Assembly: GCF_000612505.1 (NCBI RefSeq)
Contig: NZ_CP004078.1
Span: 2,829,252 to 2,893,251, forward strand
Reading direction: 5' to 3'
Source of the DNA: Paenibacillus sabinae T27
Lineage (GTDB): Bacteria > Bacillota > Bacilli > Paenibacillales > Paenibacillaceae
Length of the DNA: 64,000 nt
Positions 23,164 to 31,762 of this stretch are shown here, piece by piece. Numbering within the stretch: the stretch's first letter is position 1; each line of letters starts with the position of its first letter. Under the pieces are notes generated by a model, which did not search any database, had not been told where the DNA came from, and saw only the letters and a list, made by a program, of their open reading frames with translations. Made by a program: the position numbers and the translations under genes.

Positions 23164-24459
23164 TCAGACCGAGAAGCTTTTATTTGTTTGAAGCACCCGC
23201 AGAACCTCCAGCAAGATGACATTCAGGCTGATCCACACCCCGCCAAAGACATAGCCAGCCGCAACGTCGCTCGGGAATTGGACTTTAAAATAAATCCGGC
23301 TGATCCCTACCAGGAGAGCGACAAGTATGACGGCGAACACGGCCGAGATTCGGACGAGATTATTACTATAATGACGGAGCAGCAAAAAAGCGGAAAAGCC
23401 GCACACGCTGATCGAAGTCAAGGTTTCTTCACTAGGGAAGGTGTTGAAAATGGGATAACCGGCCGCAACCGGACCCGGACGATGAAAAAGCAGGCGCAGC
23501 CCTTCATCCAGCGCTTCCCCGGCGACAACAACCCAGAACAAGAAGAACAGCTCCAGCAGCTTTTGCCGGGCACTAAGCATAATCCATACCGCCGTTATGG
23601 CGATGAGCGGCCCGTACAGGTAGACCGTACCCAGAAGGGCAAAGATGTTCATAAGGTTCTGCCAATCGGGGCCAAACACCGAGAGAACGATGTAAGAAGC
23701 AACCTCGTCGAATTGGTTAAACTCCCGCGCCAGAAAATCCTGGATGAGACCCAGCATCAAGGACACAAACAGCACAAAGGCGGCAAATGAGGACAGCACC
23801 AGAAATCTGACCTTGCCGAGCGAATGGAAGCGCCGAACTGCTAGCGCAAGCCAGTCCATAAGCACCGCCAGCATGCGCTGTCTATACTTCCGGACCACAT
23901 AGATCAGCACGGTCAGCAAAGCCGAACCGATCCCGAACAGGATCATATAGCGGTTCACGGTTTGGTGATAAGCCTCCCATTTCGGGCCCAGCACCCTGCC
24001 AAGCGAAATGAACAAGCTGACCCAGAAAATGGCGCCGGAATACGCGTAAATTGCATATTTTCGAAAAGGCATACGGGTTACCCCGCAAAAATACCCTGTA
24101 ATGTGTCTGACCCCGGGTATAAAATAGGCGAAGAACAACAGCTTGTCTCCATATTTCTCAAACCACACATTCATTTTCAGAAGCTGCTCTTCACCCAGAT
24201 GGACGCGATCCCCGTATTTGTGGACGAAGGGCTGTCCAAGCCTGTAGCCGATCCAGTAAGAAAGCGTAATGCCTGCGGTTACACCGGCACTTGCGGACAA
24301 GATGCTTAATGGCCCGTTCAATTTCCCTTCAAAGACAAATAATCCCGTGTAGCTCATTAACATTTCGCCCGGAAGAGGAAGTGCGAGCATCTCAAGTAAT
24401 AAGGCAATAATTATGACTCCGTAGCCATACTGTTCAAGCCACACGGTAACTGTGTTCAT
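23164..24459 (-). CDS. DedA (VTT) domain fused to a degenerate PAP2 phosphatase domain
   Basis: A 431-residue membrane protein. Residues 1 to about 200 are a DedA/VTT domain with the LPLPGEMLMSYTG re-entrant segment and FAYFIPGVRHITGYFCGV. Residues from about 215 on are PAP2-like with FHRPGP, FPSEETL and SRIYFKVQFPSDV. In active PAP2 enzymes the second motif is PSGH and the third has His before the last Asp; here they are PSEE and Gln. Phosphatase activity is therefore doubtful. DedA proteins move undecaprenyl phosphate or other lipids across the membrane. It lies downstream of uppP, separated by a terminator. Confidence 0.85.
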   Translation of the reverse strand: MNTVTVWLEQYGYGVIIIALLLEMLALPLPGEMLMSYTGLFVFEGKLNGPLSILSASAGVTAGITLSYWIGYRLGQPFVHKYGDRVHLGEEQLLKMNVWFEKYGDKLLFFAYFIPGVRHITGYFCGVTRMPFRKYAIYAYSGAIFWVSLFISLGRVLGPKWEAYHQTVNRYMILFGIGSALLTVLIYVVRKYRQRMLAVLMDWLALAVRRFHSLGKVRFLVLSSFAAFVLFVSLMLGLIQDFLAREFNQFDEVASYIVLSVFGPDWQNLMNIFALLGTVYLYGPLIAITAVWIMLSARQKLLELFFLFWVVVAGEALDEGLRLLFHRPGPVAAGYPIFNTFPSEETLTSISVCGFSAFLLLRHYSNNLVRISAVFAVILVALLVGISRIYFKVQFPSDVAAGYVFGGVWISLNVILLEVLRVLQTNKSFSV

Positions 24460-24508
24460 TGGAACCCCTCCTCCTTAGTAGTCTAAACATGCCGGGTAGA
24501 AATACGCA

Positions 24509-24563
24509 AAAAAGAATGGTAACGGGATTCAGAGTGTCTCCGACCCGCTACCCATTCTTTTGT
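24509..24563 (-). terminator. Terminator between uppP and the DedA-PAP2 gene
   Basis: Long arms (AAAGAATGGTAACGGG, CCCGCTACCCATTCTTT) with two interruptions; T-rich in the minus direction. Confidence 0.8.
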
Positions 24564-24566
24564 TGT

Positions 24567-25385
24567 CTATTGTGCCAGCAAATAAATCAGGAAAATCGCG
24601 GCCAGCGCAAACCGGTAATAGGCAAATGGCGCCAGCTTCAGCTTTTCCAGCAGCTTCAGGAAGGTGATCACAGCCAATAGCGCGACTACGAAAGCTACGA
24701 GAAATCCGGTGATGAAGAAGCCGGCGTCGGCTGCGGTTAGCGTCTGGTAGCTCTTCAGCAATTCATACCCGCTCGCGGCTATCATCATCGGGATGGCGAC
24801 CAGGAACGAAAAATTCGTTGCGGCCTCATAGCTCGCTCCCGTCAGCAAGCCCCCGGCAATGGTCGCTCCGGATCGGGAAAATCCCGGCCACAGGGACAAG
24901 CACTGGAAGAGACCGATTGTGAACGCCTGCCTGTACGACAGCTGATCGATGCTCTCCGCCCGTACCGGAGCCTGTCTCATTTGACCTACCAGCATGAAAA
25001 TCCCTCCCAGTACAAGCCCCGCGAGAACGGTATAGGGTGAGAACAGGTAAGTCTTGATGAAGGAGTGCAGGATGCACCCTAACAGCATCGCCGGTATGCA
25101 GGCAAGGATGATATGTAGAAGGTTCAGTTTCGGCCTCTCCTTCCCGGCTTCATGTCCGGATGGAATCTTCATCAGACCCAGCAAGCCCAGAATACGCCGC
25201 CAATAAATGACGGCTACCGCCAGAATCGCTCCGAGCTGGATGATGATTTCGAAAGTGTCGGCTTTTTCTCCGGTGAATCCGAGAAGCGCTCCGCTCAAAA
25301 TAAGATGGCCAGTGGATGATACCGGCAGGAACTCGGTGAGCCCCTCTACAATTCCCTGAATGATTGCAATAAAGTAATCGTGCAT
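24567..25385 (-). CDS. uppP: Undecaprenyl-diphosphatase UppP (BacA)
   Basis: A 272-residue membrane enzyme that dephosphorylates undecaprenyl diphosphate so that the lipid carrier can be reused for cell wall synthesis; extra copies give bacitracin resistance. It has the N-terminal motif GIVEGLTEFLPVSSTGHLIL with catalytic Glu/Ser/His and the second motif PGFSRSGATIAGGL. Length and helix pattern are normal. AGGAGG precedes the ATG. It follows the UgtP/LtaA-like pair on the same strand. Confidence 0.97.
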   Translation of the reverse strand: MHDYFIAIIQGIVEGLTEFLPVSSTGHLILSGALLGFTGEKADTFEIIIQLGAILAVAVIYWRRILGLLGLMKIPSGHEAGKERPKLNLLHIILACIPAMLLGCILHSFIKTYLFSPYTVLAGLVLGGIFMLVGQMRQAPVRAESIDQLSYRQAFTIGLFQCLSLWPGFSRSGATIAGGLLTGASYEAATNFSFLVAIPMMIAASGYELLKSYQTLTAADAGFFITGFLVAFVVALLAVITFLKLLEKLKLAPFAYYRFALAAIFLIYLLAQ

Positions 25386-25490
25386 ATCTGCGGCGCCCTC
25401 CTTCGTCTTTCTTGTTTGATGATCATTCCTTTCACTATTCAGCCTAAGCGATAATCCTAAATTCCTCGTGAAGAGACTATTAAATAAATC

Positions 25491-26708
25491 TTAACTGCTC
25501 GATATCATGGATTTGCTTGCAGACCTTTCTTTGGGCGCGAACAACCGGGACGGTGACAGCAGATAGACCACACTGATCAATCCGAACATACTTGCGCTGA
25601 CCTGAAACGGCAGCAGTTCGTTCCCTGCGCTTGCCAGCCACCCTCCAATCAGGGGACCGATAACGACTCCCAGCCCTTCAATGGAGAACAGCAGGCCCCA
25701 GCTTGTTCCAACGGAGTCTTCAGGAATATAGCAGGCCATCAAAGCGTTCCAGGACGGCAATAACGCCGCATACGCACAACCGAGAAGAAGTGAGAATCCC
25801 ATTGCCCCGGTGAAGGAGCTGATTGAGGTCAGTCCGAATAAGGCCGCTGAAAAAATACCGAAGCCAATCACCAGAAACCATCTGCCTCCGATATGATCGA
25901 ACCATTTGCCCATTGGGACAAGAAGCGCAATTACACCGGCTCCGCCCATCAGCAATACGATGGATAGCTGGGAATGCGAAAGGCCCACATGCTTGACCGC
26001 AAAGCTTGTTAAAAATGGCGCCAAGATGCCGCCTGCTGTCGTCTGCAGCACCATGCCGGGCACAAGGAAGCCGCCCTTCTTCACTTTGTCCCATAAAGCG
26101 GCCAACTGCTGGTTAACGGTGAGCTCCGGGCGTTTAACCGGCGCTATGTCATCAAGCGTAAGGGCAGCGGCCATTATCCAGCCGGCGGCAAAAAACAAGC
26201 CGATGATAAACAGCGAAATGGACAAGCCCCAGCCCATAACCAGATTAAGGGTGACCGGACCCAGTCCGAGGCCCGCCATCCAGTAGGCATATAAGATTCC
26301 AGACTGCTGCGCGCGGTTTTCTTCCCGGATTTGGCTCATACAGATAATCCAGATCGGGGAGAACCCGGCTCCGAGGCAGGCTGAAGCGGCAAGGAGAACC
26401 CATGCGTCATGAGTGGTTGCCATAAGCAGCAGACCGACCAGACTGAGGGCGAAGCCGCCATGAAGCACCTTTCGGGCCGAGAACCGGTCCAGTAAATAAC
26501 CGGTAAAGCCTTTGATCAGGCTGTCGGTCAAATAGTGAACGGACACCGCAATTCCGACGATGGAGGAGGACAGTCCCCCTCCCTCCAGGGCATATGCAGG
26601 CAAATAAGCGACGAGAAAGGCTCCTCTGACCCATTCCATGAAAAAGAGGACAACCGCAAGACGGGTGAAGGATTGCCGTGGCACTTCCACCGTATTAGAG
26701 ATATCCAT
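25491..26708 (-). CDS. MFS transporter, LtaA-like
   Basis: A 405-residue 12-helix major facilitator with the loop GYLLDRFSARKVL. Its position directly after, and overlapping by 14 bases, a UgtP-type glycosyltransferase gene mirrors the ypfP-ltaA pair of Staphylococcus aureus, where LtaA flips the diglucosyl-diacylglycerol anchor of lipoteichoic acid. The assignment rests mostly on context; it could instead be a drug exporter. A proton-driven lipid flippase is the favoured model. Confidence 0.7.
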   Translation of the reverse strand: MDISNTVEVPRQSFTRLAVVLFFMEWVRGAFLVAYLPAYALEGGGLSSSIVGIAVSVHYLTDSLIKGFTGYLLDRFSARKVLHGGFALSLVGLLLMATTHDAWVLLAASACLGAGFSPIWIICMSQIREENRAQQSGILYAYWMAGLGLGPVTLNLVMGWGLSISLFIIGLFFAAGWIMAAALTLDDIAPVKRPELTVNQQLAALWDKVKKGGFLVPGMVLQTTAGGILAPFLTSFAVKHVGLSHSQLSIVLLMGGAGVIALLVPMGKWFDHIGGRWFLVIGFGIFSAALFGLTSISSFTGAMGFSLLLGCAYAALLPSWNALMACYIPEDSVGTSWGLLFSIEGLGVVIGPLIGGWLASAGNELLPFQVSASMFGLISVVYLLSPSRLFAPKERSASKSMISSS

Positions 26709-27879
26709 GGACGGTCTTCACCTTCCCTTCGGCGATATTGAACTTCTGCTGCCCGGCAGCGGGCTGCTTATGCTCCAGAGCATCCAGTATTTCGGAGACG
26801 ATGAACCCGGCGGACGATTTCCGTGAAAAAGCCTTCATTCGGCGAATCCGTTCCCACCGGTAGGACGGTTTCTCCAATTGACGAAGACAAGCGATGAGCT
26901 GTTCCTCGTCCCGCGCGGTATCAATGATGCTATGCCGGGACAGCCACTCGGCATTGCCTGCCTCCTGTCCGGGCAGAGGACGGTAGACAATGACCGGAAG
27001 GGATTGGGCGATCGCTTCGGTAAGCGTGATTCCCCCGGCTTTCGTCAGCAGGCAAGTTGATACGCTCATCAGCTCCTGCATTTCTTCCGTATAACCAAGC
27101 AGATGGACACGCTTGTTCTCGCGATACAATCCTTCCATGTCGGATCGCAGCTTATGATTATTTCCGCAGAGCACGATTAAATCGAATTCGGATTCCGTAA
27201 TGATGCTCTTGATTAATTTGCTGATATCGGCCAAGACGCCGTAAGCGCCGGCCGCAAGGAGAACATAACGCCTGGTGCCGTTTAATCCATGCTTGTGCAG
27301 CAGCCGTTCACGATCCTGCCATGTTTCAAAAGCAGGGCGGATCGGAATCCCGCTGACAACGGCCGCGTCTTCGGCAACTCCTTCCGCCAGCAGTGACTGC
27401 TTCATGCTTTCCGTTGCGACAAAGTACTTCATCGTGTTCGGATGGAGCCATCTTCCGTGGAGAACATAATCCGTCATAACAGTAAATACCGGCACTCCGC
27501 TCACGGCCTCCCCGCCAATTTCGGCAGCAGCCAGATAAGGAAACGTATGAATAATGACATCCGGCCGCATCGCGTCCAGAATCTTCCGCACCTTTCGTTT
27601 GCCGAGGGAATGCAGCAGTCTGCCTAAGCCGCGGCCCGGCTTTATCCCGCTTGTCTTCGTGTACATTAAGCCATACAGAGCTTGAGCGAGTGCCGCGCGG
27701 TTTAAATAGAATCTCCTTGAAAGCTCATTCAGTCTTGGATGGACTTCCGCAAAGAGGTCAACGGTGTGGACCCGATGGATCCCTCTGGATTTGAAAGACT
27801 GTTCAATCGCTTCAGATACCTTGACATGACCGTCTCCAAACGCAGAGGTCACAATCAGCACTACAGGGTTTGGGTTCAT
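26695..27879 (-). CDS. UgtP/MGDG-synthase-type glycosyltransferase
   Basis: A 394-residue MurG-like (GT28) enzyme. It has the N-terminal MGDG_synth motif SAFGDGHVKVSEAIEQSF, FPYLAAAEIGG and DYVLHGRWLHPNT. The sugar-nucleotide site in the C-terminal half is LTKAGGITLTEAIAQSLPVIVYRPLPGQEAGNAEWL. It should add glucose from UDP-glucose to diacylglycerol, making the glycolipid anchor of lipoteichoic acid at the inner membrane face. AAAGGAG precedes ATG 27879. The last 25 residues are a low-similarity tail. It overlaps the LtaA-like gene. Confidence 0.88.
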   Translation of the reverse strand: MNPNPVVLIVTSAFGDGHVKVSEAIEQSFKSRGIHRVHTVDLFAEVHPRLNELSRRFYLNRAALAQALYGLMYTKTSGIKPGRGLGRLLHSLGKRKVRKILDAMRPDVIIHTFPYLAAAEIGGEAVSGVPVFTVMTDYVLHGRWLHPNTMKYFVATESMKQSLLAEGVAEDAAVVSGIPIRPAFETWQDRERLLHKHGLNGTRRYVLLAAGAYGVLADISKLIKSIITESEFDLIVLCGNNHKLRSDMEGLYRENKRVHLLGYTEEMQELMSVSTCLLTKAGGITLTEAIAQSLPVIVYRPLPGQEAGNAEWLSRHSIIDTARDEEQLIACLRQLEKPSYRWERIRRMKAFSRKSSAGFIVSEILDALEHKQPAAGQQKFNIAEGKVKTVHGYL

Positions 27880-27968
27880 AAGAAAGCTCCTTTGTTATCT
27901 TCACTCTCCCTAACTCTAACCCCCAATCGTAAAAGGACGGTGAAAGATTCTTAATTAAATATTAAAAT

Positions 27969-28004
27969 AGCCAAAACATAAATCGGCGGATTTATGCTTT
28001 GGCT
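27969..28004 (-). terminator. Terminator of the DedA-kinase-regulator operon
   Basis: AGCCAAAACATAAATC and GATTTATGCTTTGGCT form a 16-bp stem with one mismatch, then ATTTTAATATTT on the minus strand. Confidence 0.78.
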
Positions 28005-28021
28005 TGGGTTAAGCGTATTTT

Positions 28022-28711
28022 TCAGGACCGGAAGCGGTACCCGGCGCCCCACAGGGTTTCGATATATACCGGATTTGCCGAGTCCACTTCAATTTTTTCG
28101 CGGAGCTTGCGGATATGCACGGTTACCGTCTGGGTATCCCCGAACGAATCCACGCCCCATAATCGCTCGAAGAGCTGATCCTTGCTGAATACCCGGTTGG
28201 GATGCAAGGCCAAAAAATACAGCAGGTCGAATTCCTTCGTGGTCAGCGTTACCTCCCGGTCCCTCACAAATGCGCGGCGGCTGTCCGGGTCAAGCCGGAT
28301 CTCCCTGACCTCCAGCTCATTGGTGGAGGATCTGCGTCCCTTCAGACGGTCATACCGGGCAAGATGGGCCTTCACTCTCGCTACAAGCTCCGCGGGCTTG
28401 AAGGGCTTAGTAATATAATCATCCGCTCCGAGCCCGAGGCCCCGGATGATGTCAATGTCCTCGCGTCTTGCGGTGACCATCAGGACGGGGATATCCAGCT
28501 CTTCGCGGATTTTTTTGCAGACCTCGAATCCGTTCAGTTTGGGCAGCATAACATCCAGCACGATCAATTCAAATTTGCCGGTAAGGCTCAGCTCCAGCCC
28601 TTCTTCTCCATCCACGGCGATTTCGGTCCGGTATCCACTCATCTCCAAATAATCCCGCTGCAGCTCGGCAATCGAAGGCTCGTCTTCAACAATCAGTATC
28701 GTTCGCTCCAT
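28022..28711 (-). CDS. OmpR/PhoB family response regulator
   Basis: A 229-residue regulator with a receiver domain (acidic pocket EDE at 10-12, phosphoacceptor Asp53 in VLDVMLP, Lys in TKPF) and a C-terminal winged helix (LTTKEFDLLYFLALHPNRVFS ... TVTVHIRKLREKIE). Its start lies inside the end of the kinase gene (26-base overlap), so the pair is coupled, with the kinase first. A terminator separates it from the UgtP gene, whose promoter it may control. Confidence 0.95.
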   Translation of the reverse strand: MERTILIVEDEPSIAELQRDYLEMSGYRTEIAVDGEEGLELSLTGKFELIVLDVMLPKLNGFEVCKKIREELDIPVLMVTARREDIDIIRGLGLGADDYITKPFKPAELVARVKAHLARYDRLKGRRSSTNELEVREIRLDPDSRRAFVRDREVTLTTKEFDLLYFLALHPNRVFSKDQLFERLWGVDSFGDTQTVTVHIRKLREKIEVDSANPVYIETLWGAGYRFRS

Positions 28712-30173
28712 GTTCCGGCGCCCCCTTCTCTATCGATAACACAATGTAAACGGTCGTTCCAGCGCCCTCCTCGCTCTCCGCATAGATTTCTCCCCCGTGG
28801 CCCGCGATGATCTGCTTGGCAATGGCAAGCCCCAGACCGCTGCCTCCCGTGTTCGTATTTCTCGACTGCTCCGCGCGGTAGAACCGGTCAAAAATAAACG
28901 GGGCCGATTCCGGCGAAATCCCAGGACCGTTATCTCCGATGGCAAGAATGAAACGCCCGGCTTCCAGACGGGTATTGACCGTTATTTTCTTCTCCGGTTT
29001 ATCCATATATTTCAGGCTGTTCTGAATAATGTTGCCAAGCACCCGTTTAAACGAATCGCGGTCCACCGATACCCAGGCTTCTTCCCTACTATCCATTTCG
29101 ATTTGCAGCTGCACGCCCTTCTTCTCCAGCTCGATCTCCAGCTCCTCCGCCCAATCCGCCAAAAACGGGAAAATCGGCACGGTTTCGAAGGAAAAGGGAT
29201 GCTTCTGCATATCCAGCTTGGAGTACAGAAACAGCTCGTCAATCAACCTGTCCATTTCTCCCGCCTTCGCAGCAATGGTGCGCATGTACTTCTCGTTTTT
29301 TTCGGGTGAGTTGGCCACGCCTTCCAATATTCCGTCAACATAGCCTTTAATCGCTGTAATGGGTGTCTTCAGATCATGGGAGATGTTCGTAATCAATTCC
29401 TTGCGGTTATCCTCATATTGCTGCTGCAGCTGTATGGAATCCTGGAGCCGGGATCTCATTTTCTCGAAGGCTATTCCCAGCTGTCCCAGCTCGTCTTTAC
29501 TGTTGATATTGACCCGGAAGTTCAAGTTGCCATCGGCCACCAGCTTCGTTGCTCTTCGCAGTTCAAGCAATGGGCGGATTATGCTCCTCGACATATAGGA
29601 AGTCAGCAGGACATGTGTCAACAGAAGCACGACCAGTGCGGACAGGAACAAGATGGGAAAGAAAGTTCTGACAAAGTGAACCAAAGGATCAAGCTTGGTC
29701 AGCAAAAAAAGGCTTACGGGCTTGCCGTCAGCGGTCAGCAAATCAAATTGGGCAACCTTGTACCAATCATTGTTATATTTTGTCCGGTAGGGCTCGTACT
29801 CTTCTCCCGCCTCTGTGAAAGCAGGCAGTTCATCGATGAAATCCGGTTTCTTCAAAAGATCGTCTGAAGCGTACAGCACGGTATTGCCGGAACGGATATA
29901 GATGGTTGTATTCTTTTGGAGCATGTCTGCGGAAAAATTCTTCAGGAACCCGTTGTCCGTTAGTAAATCCGGATTTTGCAGAAAGGTGTGTTTAATTAGA
30001 TTGCGGGTGTCGCTCTCTTCCATTCCTTCGAATTTACTTTCGTAGGTGCTCTTCAGACTCTGGACATCCCCGTGGTACACTACGGTCAGCAGCAAGGCGG
30101 TAGCGACAAGCAGAAGCATAGGGATTACAAGCATGGCCGCATAGGACAGCAGAAATTTCAAACGAATGGACAT
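28686..30173 (-). CDS. Sensor histidine kinase
   Basis: A 495-residue membrane kinase. It has a membrane segment (about 8-31), an extracellular sensor of about 135 residues, a second segment (about 170-195) and a HAMP linker. The H-box is NISHDLKTPIT (His near 266). The ATP domain has N-box NIIQNSLKYM, G1 DNGPGI and G2 GSGLGLA. It pairs with the response regulator that overlaps its end. It lies just after a DedA gene and before lipid-carrier genes, so an envelope signal is likely. Confidence 0.95.
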   Translation of the reverse strand: MSIRLKFLLSYAAMLVIPMLLLVATALLLTVVYHGDVQSLKSTYESKFEGMEESDTRNLIKHTFLQNPDLLTDNGFLKNFSADMLQKNTTIYIRSGNTVLYASDDLLKKPDFIDELPAFTEAGEEYEPYRTKYNNDWYKVAQFDLLTADGKPVSLFLLTKLDPLVHFVRTFFPILFLSALVVLLLTHVLLTSYMSRSIIRPLLELRRATKLVADGNLNFRVNINSKDELGQLGIAFEKMRSRLQDSIQLQQQYEDNRKELITNISHDLKTPITAIKGYVDGILEGVANSPEKNEKYMRTIAAKAGEMDRLIDELFLYSKLDMQKHPFSFETVPIFPFLADWAEELEIELEKKGVQLQIEMDSREEAWVSVDRDSFKRVLGNIIQNSLKYMDKPEKKITVNTRLEAGRFILAIGDNGPGISPESAPFIFDRFYRAEQSRNTNTGGSGLGLAIAKQIIAGHGGEIYAESEEGAGTTVYIVLSIEKGAPEHGANDTDC

Positions 30174-30220
30174 CTTTGCTCAATCTCCCCGCCTCTTGAA
30201 TTCCAAATGGCTAATAACGG

Positions 30221-30835
30221 TTAAACCGTCCGTTCCTTTCTTCTCCGTACCAGCCACCATACGAGGAGCAGCAGAACGGCTGCGCAGACCGCATAACTGA
30301 CCGGACGGAGGTACTGCTCCACTATACTCCAGTTTCCGCCCAGTTTGTAGCCTATGTAGACAAGGGCCAGATCCCACGGGATGCAGCCAAGTAAGGTGAA
30401 CACGGCAAATCTCCACATCTTCATTCCCGCAATACCCGCCGGAAAGGAGATAAAGGTGCGAATGAAGGGCAGCATCCGGGTAAACAAAACCGTGCTCTCT
30501 CCATAACGGGCGAACCATCGCTCCGCTTGCTCCAGATGATGCGCATTGAACAGGATGTATTTTCCGTACCTCTCCAGCAATCGCCTTCCTCCGGTCGCTC
30601 CAACATAATAAGCGATCAGCGAGCCGATGAGATTTCCGATTACCCCTGCGGCAACTACTCCTGCAAAAGAAAGCGAGCCTCGGGCAGCCAGCCAACCGCC
30701 GCTAAGCATAATAACCTCGCTGGGAATCGGAATACAGGCGCTCTCCAGAATCATCCCGATCCATATCCCCCATATTCCCATCGTATTTACCAAATGAAGC
30801 GCCGTCTCGGATATCCAGGCCAGGAACTGGTGCAT
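30221..30835 (-). CDS. DedA family membrane protein
   Basis: A 204-residue VTT/DedA protein with the signature SACIPIPSEVIMLSGGWLA (re-entrant helix with conserved Glu), GNLIGSLIAYYVG and FTRMLPFIRTFISFPAGIAGM (conserved Arg residues). Members of this family transport undecaprenyl phosphate and help keep proton motive force and antimicrobial-peptide resistance. GAGGAGTGAGG precedes the ATG. It is the first gene of the operon with the two-component system (47-base gap). Confidence 0.92.
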   Translation of the reverse strand: MHQFLAWISETALHLVNTMGIWGIWIGMILESACIPIPSEVIMLSGGWLAARGSLSFAGVVAAGVIGNLIGSLIAYYVGATGGRRLLERYGKYILFNAHHLEQAERWFARYGESTVLFTRMLPFIRTFISFPAGIAGMKMWRFAVFTLLGCIPWDLALVYIGYKLGGNWSIVEQYLRPVSYAVCAAVLLLLVWWLVRRRKERTV

Positions 30836-31032
30836 CTACCTCACTCCTCTCCGTCATATATTCCAATTTTACAGCTAATGTATAAACTGACTCTGAATCA
30901 ATTCTTAACGATTTATTAATTTATCGGAGCTTGGGCCGCCATGAATCCGGGGCGTCTTCATACATTCCACATAATTTTTATATACAATTGGCCTCGAAGT
31001 TAATCCATCTACTACTGGGGGAAAATCAAACA

Positions 31033-31518
31033 ATGAGCATGACGCACTACATGTCCCTGCTTGCGGACAACCAACCATGGAATTTGATTATATTCATGGC
31101 CATTCCCGTGATCTTTGCCGAGACGATTACGGTAACCGAATTCTTTATTCTCTTCGGCAAAAACACGCATGGCGCGCTCAGAAGCTTTAATCGGATCTGC
31201 AGCATCCTGGCCGGACTGTACTTCACAGGAGTTTTTGTATACTTGTTCCCTACCGCGTTTATCCCGCTAACCGTAAATGGCGAATGGCATACCTGGGTGG
31301 ACGTTGTCGCGGTCAGCTTCTACTTGAGCGGCGTGTTCTTCTTACTTCCTCTCGCCCTTCTGGATCTTGGCATTATCGCCCGGAACCGTTCCGCAGAAGG
31401 AAAAATGAAGCTTCACTTTATTCTCGTAAGCGGATTCCTCGTAGTAGCTCACGTCGCAATGATCTTCGGAATGATTAACCCGGAAATCATGGGGGGAATG
31501 GCCGGAATGAAGCATTAA
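31033..31518 (+). CDS. Uncharacterised four-helix membrane protein
   Basis: A 161-residue protein with four hydrophobic segments (about 12-35, 50-72, 85-112 and 124-150) and a Met/His-rich tail, GMINPEIMGGMAGMKH, that could bind copper or another metal. Conserved-looking acidic and aromatic residues lie in the first helix (IFAETITVTEFFILFG). The frame opens at 30931, but ATG 31033 follows GGGGGA. It is divergent from the DedA operon and followed by a strong terminator. I recognise the family only as a permease-like domain of unknown function. Confidence 0.75.
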   Translation: MSMTHYMSLLADNQPWNLIIFMAIPVIFAETITVTEFFILFGKNTHGALRSFNRICSILAGLYFTGVFVYLFPTAFIPLTVNGEWHTWVDVVAVSFYLSGVFFLLPLALLDLGIIARNRSAEGKMKLHFILVSGFLVVAHVAMIFGMINPEIMGGMAGMKH

Positions 31519-31535
31519 TCGGGTTGAAATAGAAA

Positions 31536-31568
31536 AGACTTCGGAGCTTGGCTCCGAAGTCTTCTTTA
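31536..31568 (+). terminator. Terminator of the four-helix protein gene
   Basis: AGACTTCGGAGC and GCTCCGAAGTCT flank a three-base loop, then TCTTTATT. A second small hairpin (AACAACAT/ATGTTGTT, 31594-31613) lies just downstream with T's on its minus side. Confidence 0.88.
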
Positions 31569-31638
31569 TTATTGGGGCTTAAAAATATAAAAAAACAACA
31601 TTCACATGTTGTTTGCCTGTTTTAGATAGTATTTAACT

Positions 31639-31666
31639 AAAGGGTCGTGTCCTCGACCTTTATAAT
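31639..31666 (+). promoter_or_regulatory. ABC operon promoter region with inverted repeat
   Basis: AAAGGGTCG-TGTC-CTCGACCTTT (imperfect inverted repeat) abuts TATAAT (31661-31666). No good -35 box is seen, so an activator or operator function for the repeat is possible. Confidence 0.45.
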
Positions 31667-31762
31667 ATTAGTATAAACGAAAGAAAAACATAAGTCTATT
31701 CTTTTTTGGTAATTTCCGCTATATTTTTTGTGCTGCAAAATAACGTTGACGGAGGTGCTGAA

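Noticed and set aside
30180..30695. 171-codon minus-strand frame overlapping the DedA gene
   Set aside because: It is an out-of-frame reading of the dedA sequence, which itself has clear family motifs.
31594..31613. Small hairpin AACAACAT/ATGTTGTT as a minus-strand terminator
   Set aside because: It has a good T run on the minus side, but no minus-strand gene lies before it; kept only as a note.
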